NCBI RefSeq assembly: GCF_030272615.1
Contig: NC_081414.1
Location: 50,311,136-50,375,135 of the forward strand
Origin: Cryptomeria japonica
Taxonomy: Eukaryota; Streptophyta; Pinopsida; Cupressales; Cupressaceae
DNA: 64,000 bases
Direction: 5' to 3'
The position numbers and the translations under genes are program-made. Below, in pieces: positions 21,127 to 32,766 of the stretch. Every line of letters begins with the position of its first letter. The first letter of the stretch is position 1. Under the pieces are notes generated by a model. It made no database searches. It was not told where the DNA came from and saw only the letters and a program-made list of their open reading frames with translations.

Positions 21127-21440
21127 TTCTTGTGCGTTATCATCATTGAGCTTATTATGGCAGAATAGGTTATGATAATCGAGGCATTTGTTCGGCCCAG
21201 AAAGTCATTGTACCTGTTTGCATGGAGATAAGACAGTCACAAACAAGGAATGCCCCAGTTCATACTAGACTCACAGTGTCCTCATATCCTTGGACAAGTC
21301 ATAGCATTACTAAGAGACAATCCACAGACAGCAAATACAAATAGGTGACGATACCCCATCCTCGCCTTTCTAGTCAAAGACATCCTGGAGATAGAATCTC
21401 TAGTCAAAGACATCCTGGAAAAGCTAAAAGACATGTCACC
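21127..21440 (-). other. Conserved 3' non-coding block of A1
   Basis: Contains the minus-strand GCTCAATGATGAT motif (near 21140) and a pair of direct repeats at 21370-21389 and 21400-21419 (minus strand TCCAGGATGTCTTTGACTAG). The block is shared with A2 (51110-51440) and element C (2868-3260). It sits between pol and the PMD gene and is probably part of the 3' UTR. Bases 21441-22261 are further 3' non-coding sequence shared with A2, with no gene seen. Confidence 0.55.
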
Positions 21441-22261
21441 AAAAAGATAAAATCAAAAGAAAACCAAGACTCGACACCAACATCCACTGTAGTCCTCAAG
21501 TTTAGTGTCTCTTGTCACTTGTTTAAGTCTTATTCGATTGTGGTCACAATGTTCACTTTCACAAAAAGGATAGATAGCACTGAACCATATGTTGTCTGAG
21601 TCTGTTGAAAGATTTGATTTTGTTGAGGCCCATTGTTGCTGCTGTGTCTCATCTGAAACTGACTGAATCCATGAAACTGATACTTTATTACAGAGAAGAT
21701 GAAACTTTATTGCTGATCTGTGATGCAAATGCTGCTTTATTGCGGATTGTGCGCGAATAGACTGAAGAAAGCTAGAAGAAACTGTACTCCTCGAAACATG
21801 TGATGTTCTCAGTTCCACACCCATTACTAGACGTAGGAATTGCCTTAGCCACAGATAGGATCTGATTTATTATGGATGGAAAGGGATGTGAAAAGGGAGA
21901 TTTATTATGAATGGCTAACCAATCTCAGGTAGATCAATAACAAGCCATGATGGGAATAGGTAAGCTTATTGTGAGTGAATAGGTCGTGAGTGTGTGCAAA
22001 GTGAAATGATGAAAGAGAATCCTGAAGGAGAGAGGAGCAAAGTCTCTACGCATGGCGCTGGTGACCCAGTTTTCACCATGGTACTTGCCCAGGGCGCCAC
22101 CGAAGTGGTTTTCACCGTTGGACGAAATTATTTCTCTTTACTTTTTCGATTTTTCAATTTTTTTGTTGTCACAAGGCGCCTGTTTGCCAGGTTTTCACCA
22201 TGTAACGATTTTTTTGTTTTATAATTTTTTTGTATTTTTGAATTAGGATGTTCCGAAGAGC

Positions 22262-25200
22262 TTATGTGTAGAACCTGCGAAGGTGCATGCTGTTGATAGG
22301 ATCCTCCAAAGGTTCACCTTCTGTAGTTGAGAGCTGATATGCCCCAGATCCATATACCGCTGTGATGATGTAAGGACCAAGCCAGTTTGGTTCGAACTTG
22401 CCCTTCTTATCTCTGTCTTGTTGATTCTTGGGGTTCTCTCTGAGTACTAAGTCACCTACCTCAAATGTGCGAGGCTTAACTTTGTGATTATAACTGCGAC
22501 TCATTCGTTGTCGGTAAGCCTTGAGATGATTAAAAGCAGTGTGCCTTCGTTCCTCTAGCAGTTCTAGTTCTTGTAAGCGAGAGACCCTGTAGTCTTCATC
22601 GTTGATTATGTTTCTCAAGGAGACCCGTAAAGAAGGTAGCTCAACCTCAATAGGCAAGATGGCTTCAGAGCCGTAGACAAGTGAGTAGGGTGTAGCTCCT
22701 GTAGGTGTGCGGACACTTGTGCGATAGGCCCAGAGTGCAGGATTGAGTTGGATATGCCAGTTACGGCCAGCGTCGTCGACTGTCTTTTTAAGGATTTTGA
22801 GAATTGTTTTATTAGACGCCTCAGCTTGGCCATTACCTTGGGGGTAATATGGTGTGGAGAAACGGTGAGAGATATGGAAGCGGTCATAGAGTTCACGAAC
22901 ATCCTGATTTTTGAAGGGACGCCCGTTATCAGTAATAATGGAAGTAGGAATTCCATATCGGCAAATGATGTAGTTCAAGATGAAGGTAGCAATTTGTTTC
23001 CCAGTAACTTGTGTGAGAGGCACGGCTTCAATCCACTTTGTGAAATACTCTGTGGCTGTGATAATGAATTTATGACCATTAGAAGAAGGAGGGTGAATCT
23101 TGCCTATGAGATCGAGTCCCCACTGACAAAAGGGCCAAGGAGATGCAAGTGGTTGTAGTTCCTGCGCTGGTGCATGTATGAGGTCTCCATGAATTTGAAA
23201 CTGCTTACACTTCTTGACAAACTGATATGCATCTTTTTCCATAGTAGGCCAGTAGTATCCAGTCCTGATAAGTTTCTTGGCCAAGGTAGGACCACTAGTA
23301 TGCGGGCCACATATCCCTTCATGCACTTCTCGTAACGCAATCTGAGCTTCGTCACTCTCTAAACATCTAAGAAGGGTGCCATCTAGACCTCGTCGGTATA
23401 GGATATCAGCTAAAATGACGTATCGAGAGGATTGGCGAATGAAAGTGCGTTGATTGTTTGATAGATCGGGAGGTAAGATATTGTCGCGAAGGTATGTGAA
23501 TATGGGACCATATAACTGGGATTCAGGACCAACAACGCATATCATTTCCGTAGGAGTGATCTCATATGACGGAATCAGCAGCTTGTCTACCAGGAATTCA
23601 TAGCAGGTCTCATTTTGCGGTAGATCAATGAGCGAAGCAATTGTAGCCATGGCATCTGCAGCACGATTCTGTTCTCTTGGTATCTGCTCAAACTCTATCT
23701 TTGCGAAGTGCTGTTTCAGATCATCTACCAGTTGTTTGTAAGGCATCAACTTTTCATCTTTTGTTTGATAATCATCAGTTGCTTGACGGATGACAAGTTG
23801 AGAATCCCCAAAAACACGAAGTTCTTGGATCTTCCATTGAACTGCAATTCTTAACCCAGTTGTTAATGCCTCGTATTCCGCTATATTGTTAGTGCACGAA
23901 AATGATAAGCGGTATGACTTTGGTATAGAATCGCCTTGGGGAGTTATAAAGAGTATACCCGCTCCTGCCCCGTGCTGTGTGTATGAGCCGTCAAAATATA
24001 ATTGCCATGGCTTTGCAGGTGATATTGTTAAAATTGCTTCATCTAGAAATTCTGACTGTAGAGGAACATCATCTATCATGGGAGCATCTGCCAGTTGATC
24101 TACAATTGCTTGTCCTTTTATAGCTTTTCTGTCCACGTATTCAATGTCGAATTCACTCAAAATCATTACCCACTTGGCCAGCCGCCCAGTAAGTGTAGCT
24201 TTGTTGAGAAGATATTTTAGTGGATCAATTCTGGCAATCAACTTAGTCTTGTGAGTGAGCATATAATGTCATAATTTTTGTGAAGCAAAGACCACAGCGA
24301 GACATGCACGCTCGATTGGTGTGTAGTTTAGCTCATATCCCACCAATGTGCGACTGATATAGTAGACTGCTTTTTCCTTGCCGTCAGGTATTTGCTGTGC
24401 TAGGAGTGCCCCCAGTGCTGTCGGAGTAGCTGATATGTAAAGTAGCAATGGTTGATCTGGAATTGGTGGCATCAAGACTGGTGGGTTCAAAAGATAATCT
24501 TTGAGAATCTGAAAAGCTTGTTGACAGTTCTCATCCCATTTGAACTTGATGTTTTTGTGTAGCAGGTGCTGGAAAGGGTTACACTTATCTGCAAGTTGTG
24601 CTATGAATCTTCGTATAGACTGGAGTCTCCCTTGTAAAGATTGAAGTTGACTAATATTCTTGGGTGGCGGCATGTCCAAGATAGCCTTGACTTTTGCTGG
24701 ATCAGCTTCTATTCCTCTTTTAGACACAATGAATCCTAGGAGCTTCCCGGAGGTTACTCCAAAGACACATTTCTTTGGATTTAATCTTACCTTGTATTTT
24801 TCCAGTCTATCAAAGACAACTGAAAGTATGTCCAAGTGTGTGTCTCTGTCTATTGATTTTCCCAAAAGATCGTCAACATAATCTTCCACGGTTATGTGCA
24901 TGAGATCATGAAAAATAGTGGTCATCGCTCTTTGATAAGTGGCACCTGCATTTTTCAGCCCAAAGGGCATGACATTCCAACAGAATGTTCCCCATGGACA
25001 AGTGAATGATGTTTTATGTTGATCTTCAAGTGCAATCCTGATCTGATTATATCCAGAAAATCCGTCCATTAAAGATAACATTTCATGGCCTGCTGTGAGA
25101 TCAACGATCAAGTCAATGTTTGGTAATGGGAAATCGTCCTTTGGACAAGCCTTGTTGATATCTCTGAAGTCTGTACATATTCGGATGCTGTGATCCGGTT

Positions 25201-28200
25201 TGCTGACAGGTACTAAATTGGAAATCCATTCAGGATAATCAATTGGGCGTATGAATCCGACATCCAATAATTTCTCTAGCTCTGCCTTGACTAGCAATGC
25301 CACTTGTGGATGCATTTTCCTTAATTTCTGCTTTACTGGTTTTGCCCCCGGTTTGACTGTTAAATGATGCATCACCAAATCCGGGTCTAGCCCAGGCATA
25401 TCCGCGTAAGACCATGCGAAGTTGATTTGTCGTCCCTTAAAGAAGCTTATGAATTTTGCTCTCTCGGCCTCTGTCAATGATTGAGCCAAAAATATGTTGT
25501 GTGGAACCTCTGCTGTACCAATGTTTGTCTTTATAGTCTCCTCTACCAACATGGATGATTTTTCCTCGTATGATGCTGGGAGAATGTCGAGCCTTCCATC
25601 TTCGGGCGCCTCAGAGAGGTTTTCACCCTCATATACGTCCTTTCTTTTTACTTTTTTGGGGTCAGATAGCGCCACAGTGTGGTTTTCGCCATAAGACCCT
25701 TGTTTTGTTTTTATTTTCACATTTTTGCGACTAGAAGGCCCGACACCTTCACCAAAGTATGCTATGTTGTTGAGCTCTATGGCGTATCCTGCTTTGTGGT
25801 CTCCAGGGGGAAGATCATCTCGAATGCCAAGGTAGTCGATAATAGCTTTGTCATTTTGAAATGTATCAAATTGTGCTGGTCCTTCATGATCCCAGTCAAT
25901 GAGTTGGGGGTGAACAAGGGGAAGGTCTTTAGTGCTTTCAGGGTTTGCAGGACTAATAGTGAAGATGTGGTTATATTCGGGTATGTCAAGGCAATCGTCG
26001 AGGTCATCGATGGCACTCTCCTCATCAGTTTCGATCGTGAGCGAATCCAAATTGTCATCACTAGTAGCGCCTTCTGGGACAGGTGTCCTCATCCTATGTG
26101 ATTTTGACCTAGGACCTTGAAACGAAGCTTGTGCGGGATCCTTATGGGTTGGTTCTTGACCAACTCTGAACTTTTTGTAAAATTCCTCCTCCTCAGTGGG
26201 TTCATCTGGCTCTCTGAATGTTTCAGTGAGCTCATAGTCACTGGAGGATTTGTCTGAACCCCATTCCCATTCGTTGGAATCTGTGGAATCTTCTTGTTGA
26301 ACTTCAGCAACTTTAATTCGCCATACCTCTTTTGTTCTTTTATTTTGTAGTCTGGGATTCAGAAAACCAAGCCCCTTGGAGCGTTCTCTTCTTGTAGTTA
26401 GCTCAGGTTGTAAGGGCTCCATGACACCTTCTTTGCGTAGTCCGAGAGGGCTTTTTCCATCATACCCGAATCTTTGCAAAATTTTGAAGCCTTTGCCATA
26501 GTTCTCACAGGGTATAATAATCTGATCATGTGTGTCCTCTTCAACGTCCTTATAGAGCATTTTATATAAATTTTCTTCTTCTAGTTTACCCCATTTTTGA
26601 AAGATGGTAGGATCCCATTTGAGCATCATGATGGGGATTTGCTTGTTAGGATGTGGCCTCCCATATTCCTTGGGAGAGCTCATGACTTGTCGTAAAAACA
26701 TTGTCTGATTCAGAGTGTATCCTCCCATGCCTTTGTCTTGAAACTTGGCTCTAAGTTCACCTTGTTTGGATGTCGAGGGCTTTAATGACTCAGGATCAAT
26801 ATATGCTGAAGAAGGAGTAGCCTCACGATTGCTGGGGATGATAGTCTCAGTATGTGATCTCAAGTTATTACAATATATGAATGGATTTGGATCACCATTG
26901 ACCGTTACCTCGACTCCATTATGAGGAAACTTAATGCACTGATGGTATGTTGATGGGACTGCCCTCATTTCATGAATCCACGGACGTCCTAGCAATATGT
27001 TATACGTGAGATCTAGATCTAGGACTTGACAAACCACATCCTTTGTGACTGGCCCTATTCTTAGTGGTAAGGTGACCGTGCCCTTGGACGAGCGCTCTTC
27101 ATCATCATAAGCCTTAATGGTGATTTGGTTTGTAGAATTTACAGCTTTGTCAGAATATCCCAATTGTCTGATGGTGCTCAATGTACAAATATTAAGACCT
27201 GCTCCTCCATCTATCAGGACTCGCTTTATTCTATGTTTATGTATGAAGGCTTCAACATGTAGAGGTGCATTATGTGGCTGACTTATGGAGGCGTCATCGA
27301 CTTCTGTGAATGTGAGGGAGTGTGGAACGGATAGGTATCCCACCATGGCTTGAAACTGGTCCACGTTCAGATCAGTAGGGACGGCAGTATCTCTCAAGAT
27401 TTTGTCAAGGATAGCTTTATGTGCAGGAGATATACGTAAGAGCTCAAGAATAGAGATGAGTGCAGGTGTCTTCCCTAGTTGTTCTACAAGGTCGTACTCA
27501 GGCTTGGTTGATGAAAGATTGGTATTCTTAGTGGAAGCACCTGGCAATGTAATCTTACCTCGACGGGTTGTAACATGACATTCAGAGGTAGATTCAGACG
27601 AAGATCCCACACCTTTTAGGACAATTTTGGGTCTCTGAGAAGGATTCTCAGGATTTTTGTTTTTGATAGTAATGGTAGAGATATGATTGTCCATTGAGAT
27701 GTGATTGATAGTAGAATCATAATTGTAAGGTGCTCTAGTGTAATTGGCTTGATCATCTGTGACTTTGCCTTTTCCTTTGTCATGTTTTGGGAATGGTTCC
27801 TTAAACATCTCATGTTCTTGATTAGATGAATGTCCCTCAATCTCTATATCTCCTCTGTCAATGAGATCTTGCACAATGTTTTTCAATCGATGGCAATTAC
27901 CTGTCTTGTGACCCTTGCTCTTATGAAACTCACAATACTCATCATCATTCCACCAATTTGGTTTTACCTTTGGTTCATAAGGAGGAAAATCTGGAACTGT
28001 AATTACTTTGTTTGCTACAAGCTTTTTGAATACTGATTCAAGTGGTTCCCCCAATGGAGTGTACTTCCTTCGTGGTCTAGAAGTTGTTTGAGTGTTCACC
28101 TGATTGTTGGTAGAACTTGATCCAGAAAAGACGAACTTGGGTCTCACTGTGTTGGCATCAACAACACCGTCATTAACTGTGTTCTTGTTCTTATTCCAAA

Positions 28201-29764
28201 ATTTTGGTTTGTCCTTTCCTTTGAATTCCTCTTTGTTTTCTTTGAATAGTTTGATAACTCCTTGTTCAATTAAGACCTTTTCTGTTGTTAGGCCCTTTTC
28301 AATGACATCCTTGAATGTAGACAAACAAGCTTTTCTGAGATCATAGCCAATAGCCTTGTTAACATTTTGTGTGAACATTTCCACCATTTGTTTATGCGGG
28401 ATTTCGCAAGAGCATCTGCTAGCTAAGTTTCTCCATCTTTGTAAAAATGACGCAAAAGATTCTCCTTCCTTTTGTTTAGTATTGCACAAGGTAGTAACTG
28501 AGACATCTGTTTCTATGTTGTAGGAGAAATGCTGAATGAATGCCTCTGCTAAGTCGCCCCATGACTTAATACCAGGAGGTAATTGAGAAAACCATTCCAT
28601 AGCTTGATCGCCTAAGCTCTGTGGGAATAACCTCATCAAGTATGTTTCTTCTGCCGCTACCTCAATGCAAGCTGTGAAGAATTATCTTATGTGTGCCTTG
28701 GGGTCTCCTCTCCCTCTATATTTGTCAAATTTTGGCGTTACAAAGTGTGGAGGAAATGGAGGCATTGGAATGCTCTTATCGAAGGGATAAGGACATATAT
28801 CTCTCATAGTGTATGTAGGTTTTGGTGTACTCATGTCCTCCATTTTCTTTTGTAGATCTCTAATTTGTTGCTCCAAATTATTCTTGGGAGGAGATGGATT
28901 TCTTGTAGCATACCCCATGTTTGAAACACCCATTTGAGGAGGAGCTTGTTGCATGTATGGATGATACTGATCGTAGACATGTCCATATGGAGGTCTATAT
29001 TGTTGCGACATGTATAGAGCACTTGGCATAACTTCTTGTTGGGGAACCCCATATCTGTTTTGTGTGTATAAACCATATTCAATAGGCCTTTCATTTTCCA
29101 TTGTGTTGCCCCCAATTTTGACATGAGGTCTCCTTGTGTCAAAATTTTGAGGATGTCCTTGAGTATCCACTTGTTTTGATTGATTCATACCTTGAGCATG
29201 TGATTGAGCATAAGGCCTCCATGATGGTCCTTGAGTGTAAGTATCATATGTTTGAGCTTGTGTATGTGGGATTGCTGGCTTTTGAAGCAAAGCTGATGGT
29301 GACTCCGGCATCATATTATTCGGTCCTCTATTTCCTCCACTATTTGGTCTCCTTTGCTCCATGTTAGGTTGAGTTTGTTGTGAGGGTCGACTTTCCATAA
29401 GTTGAGATAAGTCAAAATCATGCGGTATTTTAGCTCCACTTTGTGCCATCATGTTTAAAAAGTATTGACGATCTCTCCTCATTATCTCTTCAACCAATCT
29501 ATTGAATTGAGGATCCATTATGGATTCTTGTATGTCTGCTGATAGTATTGAAGAATTGTCCACTGTGTCATTGTGTGTAGCATTGTTGTTTATAGTGTTT
29601 GCGCTTTCCACATTTGGATTGTGTCTATAAACATTCATGTCTGGTAATGTAGTGTGCTCAGGATTGTAGAATAGATCATTGTCATACTCATAAGAACTCA
29701 TGTTTACGAATTCTTGAGCTTCTTTAGCTATTCTCCTAGATTTTTGAAGGCGGGTTTCAACCAT
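22262..29764 (-). pseudogene. A1 gag-pol polyprotein, two nonsense codons
   Basis: One 2,500-codon frame from ATG at 29764 to the stop at 22262-22264. In-frame stops at 28682-28684 (TAA where A2 has CAG) and 24269-24271 (TGA where A2 has CGA) break it. Approximate residues: Gag 1-600 with a CX2HX4HX4C knuckle near 610 (YCEFHKSKGHKTGNC); protease near 850 (LIDGGAG); G-patch-like GFKILQRFGYDGKSPLGL near 1090; RT ~1465-1700 with YVDD near 1627; RNase H ~1765-1840; second RNase H near 1920-2050 (LYFDGSYT, NNIAEYEAL); integrase 2150-2330 with D (WGLDLIG), D (TDNGRPF) and E (GQAEASN); GPY/F-type tail to 2500. The integrase zinc finger reads CKQF where A2 has CKQC, so one ligand is lost. No frameshift was found. 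Confidence 0.92.
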
Positions 29765-30259
29765 GAACTAGGTGTTTAACCAATATGTAAGAAACTAGAT
29801 GAAAATGACAAGAGTATGGACGACCAAGGGTTGTATGGAGTGTAAATGAATCTTGAGGTGTACTTGCAATGTCCAAAGTGTAAGACCAAGTATGTAAGTA
29901 GTAGAGTAAGTGTGACTTCCAAAGAGAGGATAGTTTCTCTTGATGAGGTAAGCTGACCTTGACTCTAAGTAAGACCAAATGAGACCCAAAGGTAAGAAAC
30001 CTTGATGAGGGACCACTTAGCAAAATGTAGTAGTATGTAGTGTGTTGAAAGAGTATAATGAGGACAAGCAAGTGACCTTTTGACTCAAGTTTTAGACAAG
30101 TATGAATGTAAAATGAGGTATGAAGCAATGATGGACTGTGTGAAACCTTAGAACAGGCTAAATGCTAGATGAAATCTGAAGAGACAACCTAAGAAGCTCA
30201 AGTATGCCGAAACTGATTTCTCTTGTCTGCTGGACTGTTAAAGTTTTCAAATCCTGACA

Positions 30260-30409
30260 CAGACGCCTCTGTATACTACACAGACGCGGTTCCCAGACAC
30301 AGACGCCACTCTGTTTGACGCAGACGCTGATAAAAACACAGACGCTATTCTGTACTTCACAGACGCGCTTATCTGACGCAGACGCGGTTTGAACAGACAC
30401 AGACGCGTT
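30260..30409 (-). repeat. 20-bp-period motif array B in A1 gag leader
   Basis: Eight units (plus strand CAGACGC, so GCGTCTG in the gag sense) start at 30260, 30281, 30300, 30321, 30339, 30360, 30379 and 30400. Spacings are 21, 19, 21, 18, 21, 19 and 21. The array lies about 500 bp upstream of the gag ATG. Confidence 0.9.
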
Positions 30410-30659
30410 TCTGTAACCTTAGTGCAATTTTTCCTATCTGTGAAGTTGTTTTGTTGTGACCAAATCTGATTTTTCGACTGTTTTTCGTGACAAGAGGACA
30501 CAATGTTGATGACTCAATGTTTGCAAACTGTTTAGACTCCAAAAGTGTGTTGTTTGATGTAAAAAGTTTTTTTTTGCATACACTTGAAGACACAAAAGAC
30601 ACAATGTTTTGTTGTTTTGTCTTGAATGTTTGAGTGTTTAGCATAAGACAAGCACAAAT

Positions 30660-31270
30660 CTTAGGGTTGGCCAAGACAATAGTTGTTGATCCCACATAGG
30701 GTTTTACCCCCGAGGCTACGCTATTCAGAGCGGATACTTAGATGCTTGACCTCACTGGCTCCACCCTCGGCACTCACTTCTCGGGTCAGCCAAGCATCAG
30801 TCCCCATGAAAACTCCCCATGGCGAACTTTGTATCTCTACTAAGAACCGTATGTGTGTGGGCCGCTACCAGAGGTCCGACCTCCTGCCTCAACAACTAGA
30901 AGGATTTGGGCATCTAAAACAAAGAGGTGCTAGTAAGGGCATCCGCTCGTGTGGCCATACATGCGGCACTTTCAGCTCTGTAAATACAGAAGGCTCCCAG
31001 CCGATAGGGGTTACGCCCTACAAATGATCAAATAAATTTGATCAAACGGGTTTATGGGGAGACATAGTGTCGGTATGAACTAATCAGCACACGTTATTCA
31101 TAGTTTTCACCATGAATACATTTGATTATAGTGGTTTGGATGAGGTGGGTTTTCCTCGCTACCACTTGGGTCGTTCTCTTCTCACTAGTAGTCCTAATGA
31201 CCACACGGGAAGACAGGCCCTCTAAAGATTGAACAAAAAGAGCCTATTGCTCAAGACACAAAAGACAATG
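30660..31270 (-). other. Highly conserved GC-richer leader block (A1)
   Basis: Between the two motif arrays. Bases 30683-31027 align without gaps to 41430-41774 of A2 (reverse orientation) with about 15 differences in 345 bp, nearly all transitions. That is closer than the LTRs of the two elements. A 114-codon frame is open on the strand opposite to gag in both copies. The block may be a structured RNA (packaging, dimerisation or translation signal) or a small antisense gene; I cannot decide from the sequence. Confidence 0.6.
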
Positions 31271-31619
31271 ATTCAATTTTAGTGCACCAATGGAAGTGTT
31301 TGCTAAGCTAAGAAAACAAGGCACACAACAAAACTACAAAACCCTAGCTAAGGCCCTGCAACAAAATTGTTAGTAGTTTGGGTTGTTTCAAATGATCACC
31401 CCTTCCTGCAAGCACACAAGTTAGGTAAATTTTAGAAAACCCAAAAGACTTTGTGAAAAGGGGCCTTCAACAAAAACGTTTTTGCCTCCAAAGCAAGCGG
31501 CACAAACCAGGTTAGCTAGATCTGCAAGGGTTAGCCGAAAATAAACCAGATCTGAAACCCTAAGTACAAAATCCGAAAACCCGAATCTCAGAAAAATTGA
31601 AATTGCAAAACAGAAAGCA

Positions 31620-31875
31620 TAGACGCCTCTATACCAGACACAGACGCGTCCGTATGACACAGACGCGGTTTTGTTATTCACAGACACGCTCAGAGATCAC
31701 AGACGCTGTTAAATGACACAGACGCGATATGATGCAGCGCAGACGCGGTTAGAAATCACAGACGCACCTTTCGGAACCCTGCAAAATAAAAACTGACAGA
31801 AACACAGACGCGATTCCCGATATCGCAGACGCTTCTGAAACACAAAAACGCGATCCAAACACTCACAGACGCGGA
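31620..31875 (-). repeat. 20-bp-period motif array A in A1 gag leader
   Basis: Twelve units start at 31620, 31641, 31660, 31681, 31700, 31719, 31740, 31759, 31805, 31826, 31845 and 31866. Spacings are 19 or 21 except one gap of 46. It begins about 90 bp after the PBS. Array A of A2 has the same twelve units and the same long gap (47). Confidence 0.9.
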
Positions 31876-31963
31876 AAAACCTAAAATATCGTCGAAATTG
31901 TCCGATCTGCAACTTCAAAAATGCGAAATCTACAACAAAATTGTTAAATGCAAAGGGACAAGA

Positions 31964-31981
31964 GTCCCACTGGGCGTGCCA
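31964..31981 (-). other. Primer-binding site of A1
   Basis: The minus strand reads TGGCACGCCCAGTGGGAC three bases after the 5' LTR end. Position and the leading TGG fit a tRNA 3' end. I do not assign the tRNA. A2 has TGGCACGCCCGGTGGGAC and element C a decayed version (35541-35558). Confidence 0.75.
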
Positions 31982-31984
31982 AAA

Positions 31985-32766
31985 TGTATATGGTGAAAAT
32001 GGATAACAATAATAACAATATTGAAAGGCTAAATGAATTCAACCACCAAACCCTAGCCTAACAATGAACAAAGATCCACCATAACATATGAAGATAACCT
32101 AAGACAATGCAAAATAACTCAAAATCACAAAGATTATACCATCACATGTCCAATAGGGTTTTGATCTCCATTCTTCCTATCTCCATTGATCTTGCTTGAT
32201 ATATTTGCTCTCAGATTTTTATATGCACAAGAGCTCAACAAAGAATGGAATGTGGTTGCAAGTAGGATCGTAGTGTAGTCAATTGCCTAAAAGATCATTA
32301 GCATGTGTCATTAGGGTTTGACAATGAAGAAAGCATCTTCTTAAATAGAAGACACAATATGAAATGGAGGGTTAAGATTGAGAGGTGTAAAAAGAGAGGT
32401 CGGCTAGGATTAGAGGGTAGGTAAAAGAAATACCACAATAATGAAAGAGGTAGGTAGTATAGTAATTAAGAGATGAATGACATGTGTCATGTGTAGAAAA
32501 AGATAATGAATTAATTAAATAAATAAAGATTTATTTAATTAATAGAAGAATAAGACAATTAAATAAATAAAAATATTTATTTAATTTAGGAAAGGGGTAA
32601 TTTAAATAAATAAATGTATTTATTTAAATAAGAAATAAGGCTAGAAGAGGATAAATGAATTAATTAAATAAATAAAAATTTATTTAATTAATAGAAGAAT
32701 TAGGCTTAGATAATTAAATAAATAAAATATTTATTTAATTAGACATGACAATTTTAGGTGTCTACA
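31985..32766 (-). mobile_element. 5' LTR of A1
   Basis: 782 bp, TG...CA, followed by the ACCAC duplication. A minus-strand TATA-like TATTTAA lies at 32341-32347, where A2 has TATATAAG. The AT-palindrome tract of U3 is 32505-32750. Confidence 0.95.

Larger units (their letters stand above)
16631..32766 (-). mobile_element. Element A1: PMD-bearing Tat-type Ty3/gypsy element
   Basis: A 16,136-bp complete element flanked by a perfect 5-bp duplication ACCAC (16626-16630 and 32767-32771). Minus-strand order: 5' LTR (31985-32766), PBS, 2.2-kb leader with two periodic motif arrays, gag-pol (29764-22262), a 3' region with conserved blocks, an antisense PMD gene on the plus strand (17758-20584), hairpins and PPT, 3' LTR (16631-17412). 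A second RNase H domain between RT-RNase H and integrase places it in the Tat lineage. The two LTRs differ at only about five of 782 positions, so the insertion is recent. It is the youngest insertion in the C nest. Confidence 0.95.

Noticed and set aside
25679-26101. Plus-strand frame opposite A1 pol, also seen in A2 (46865-46419)
   Set aside because: Antisense shadow over coding sequence; similarity follows from conservation of pol itself.
29757-30128. Upstream ORF overlapping the gag start in A1 (123 codons) with a counterpart at 42352-42732 in A2
   Set aside because: The middle of the two frames is shifted relative to each other and the ends differ, so the similarity is that of the underlying DNA rather than of a selected peptide.
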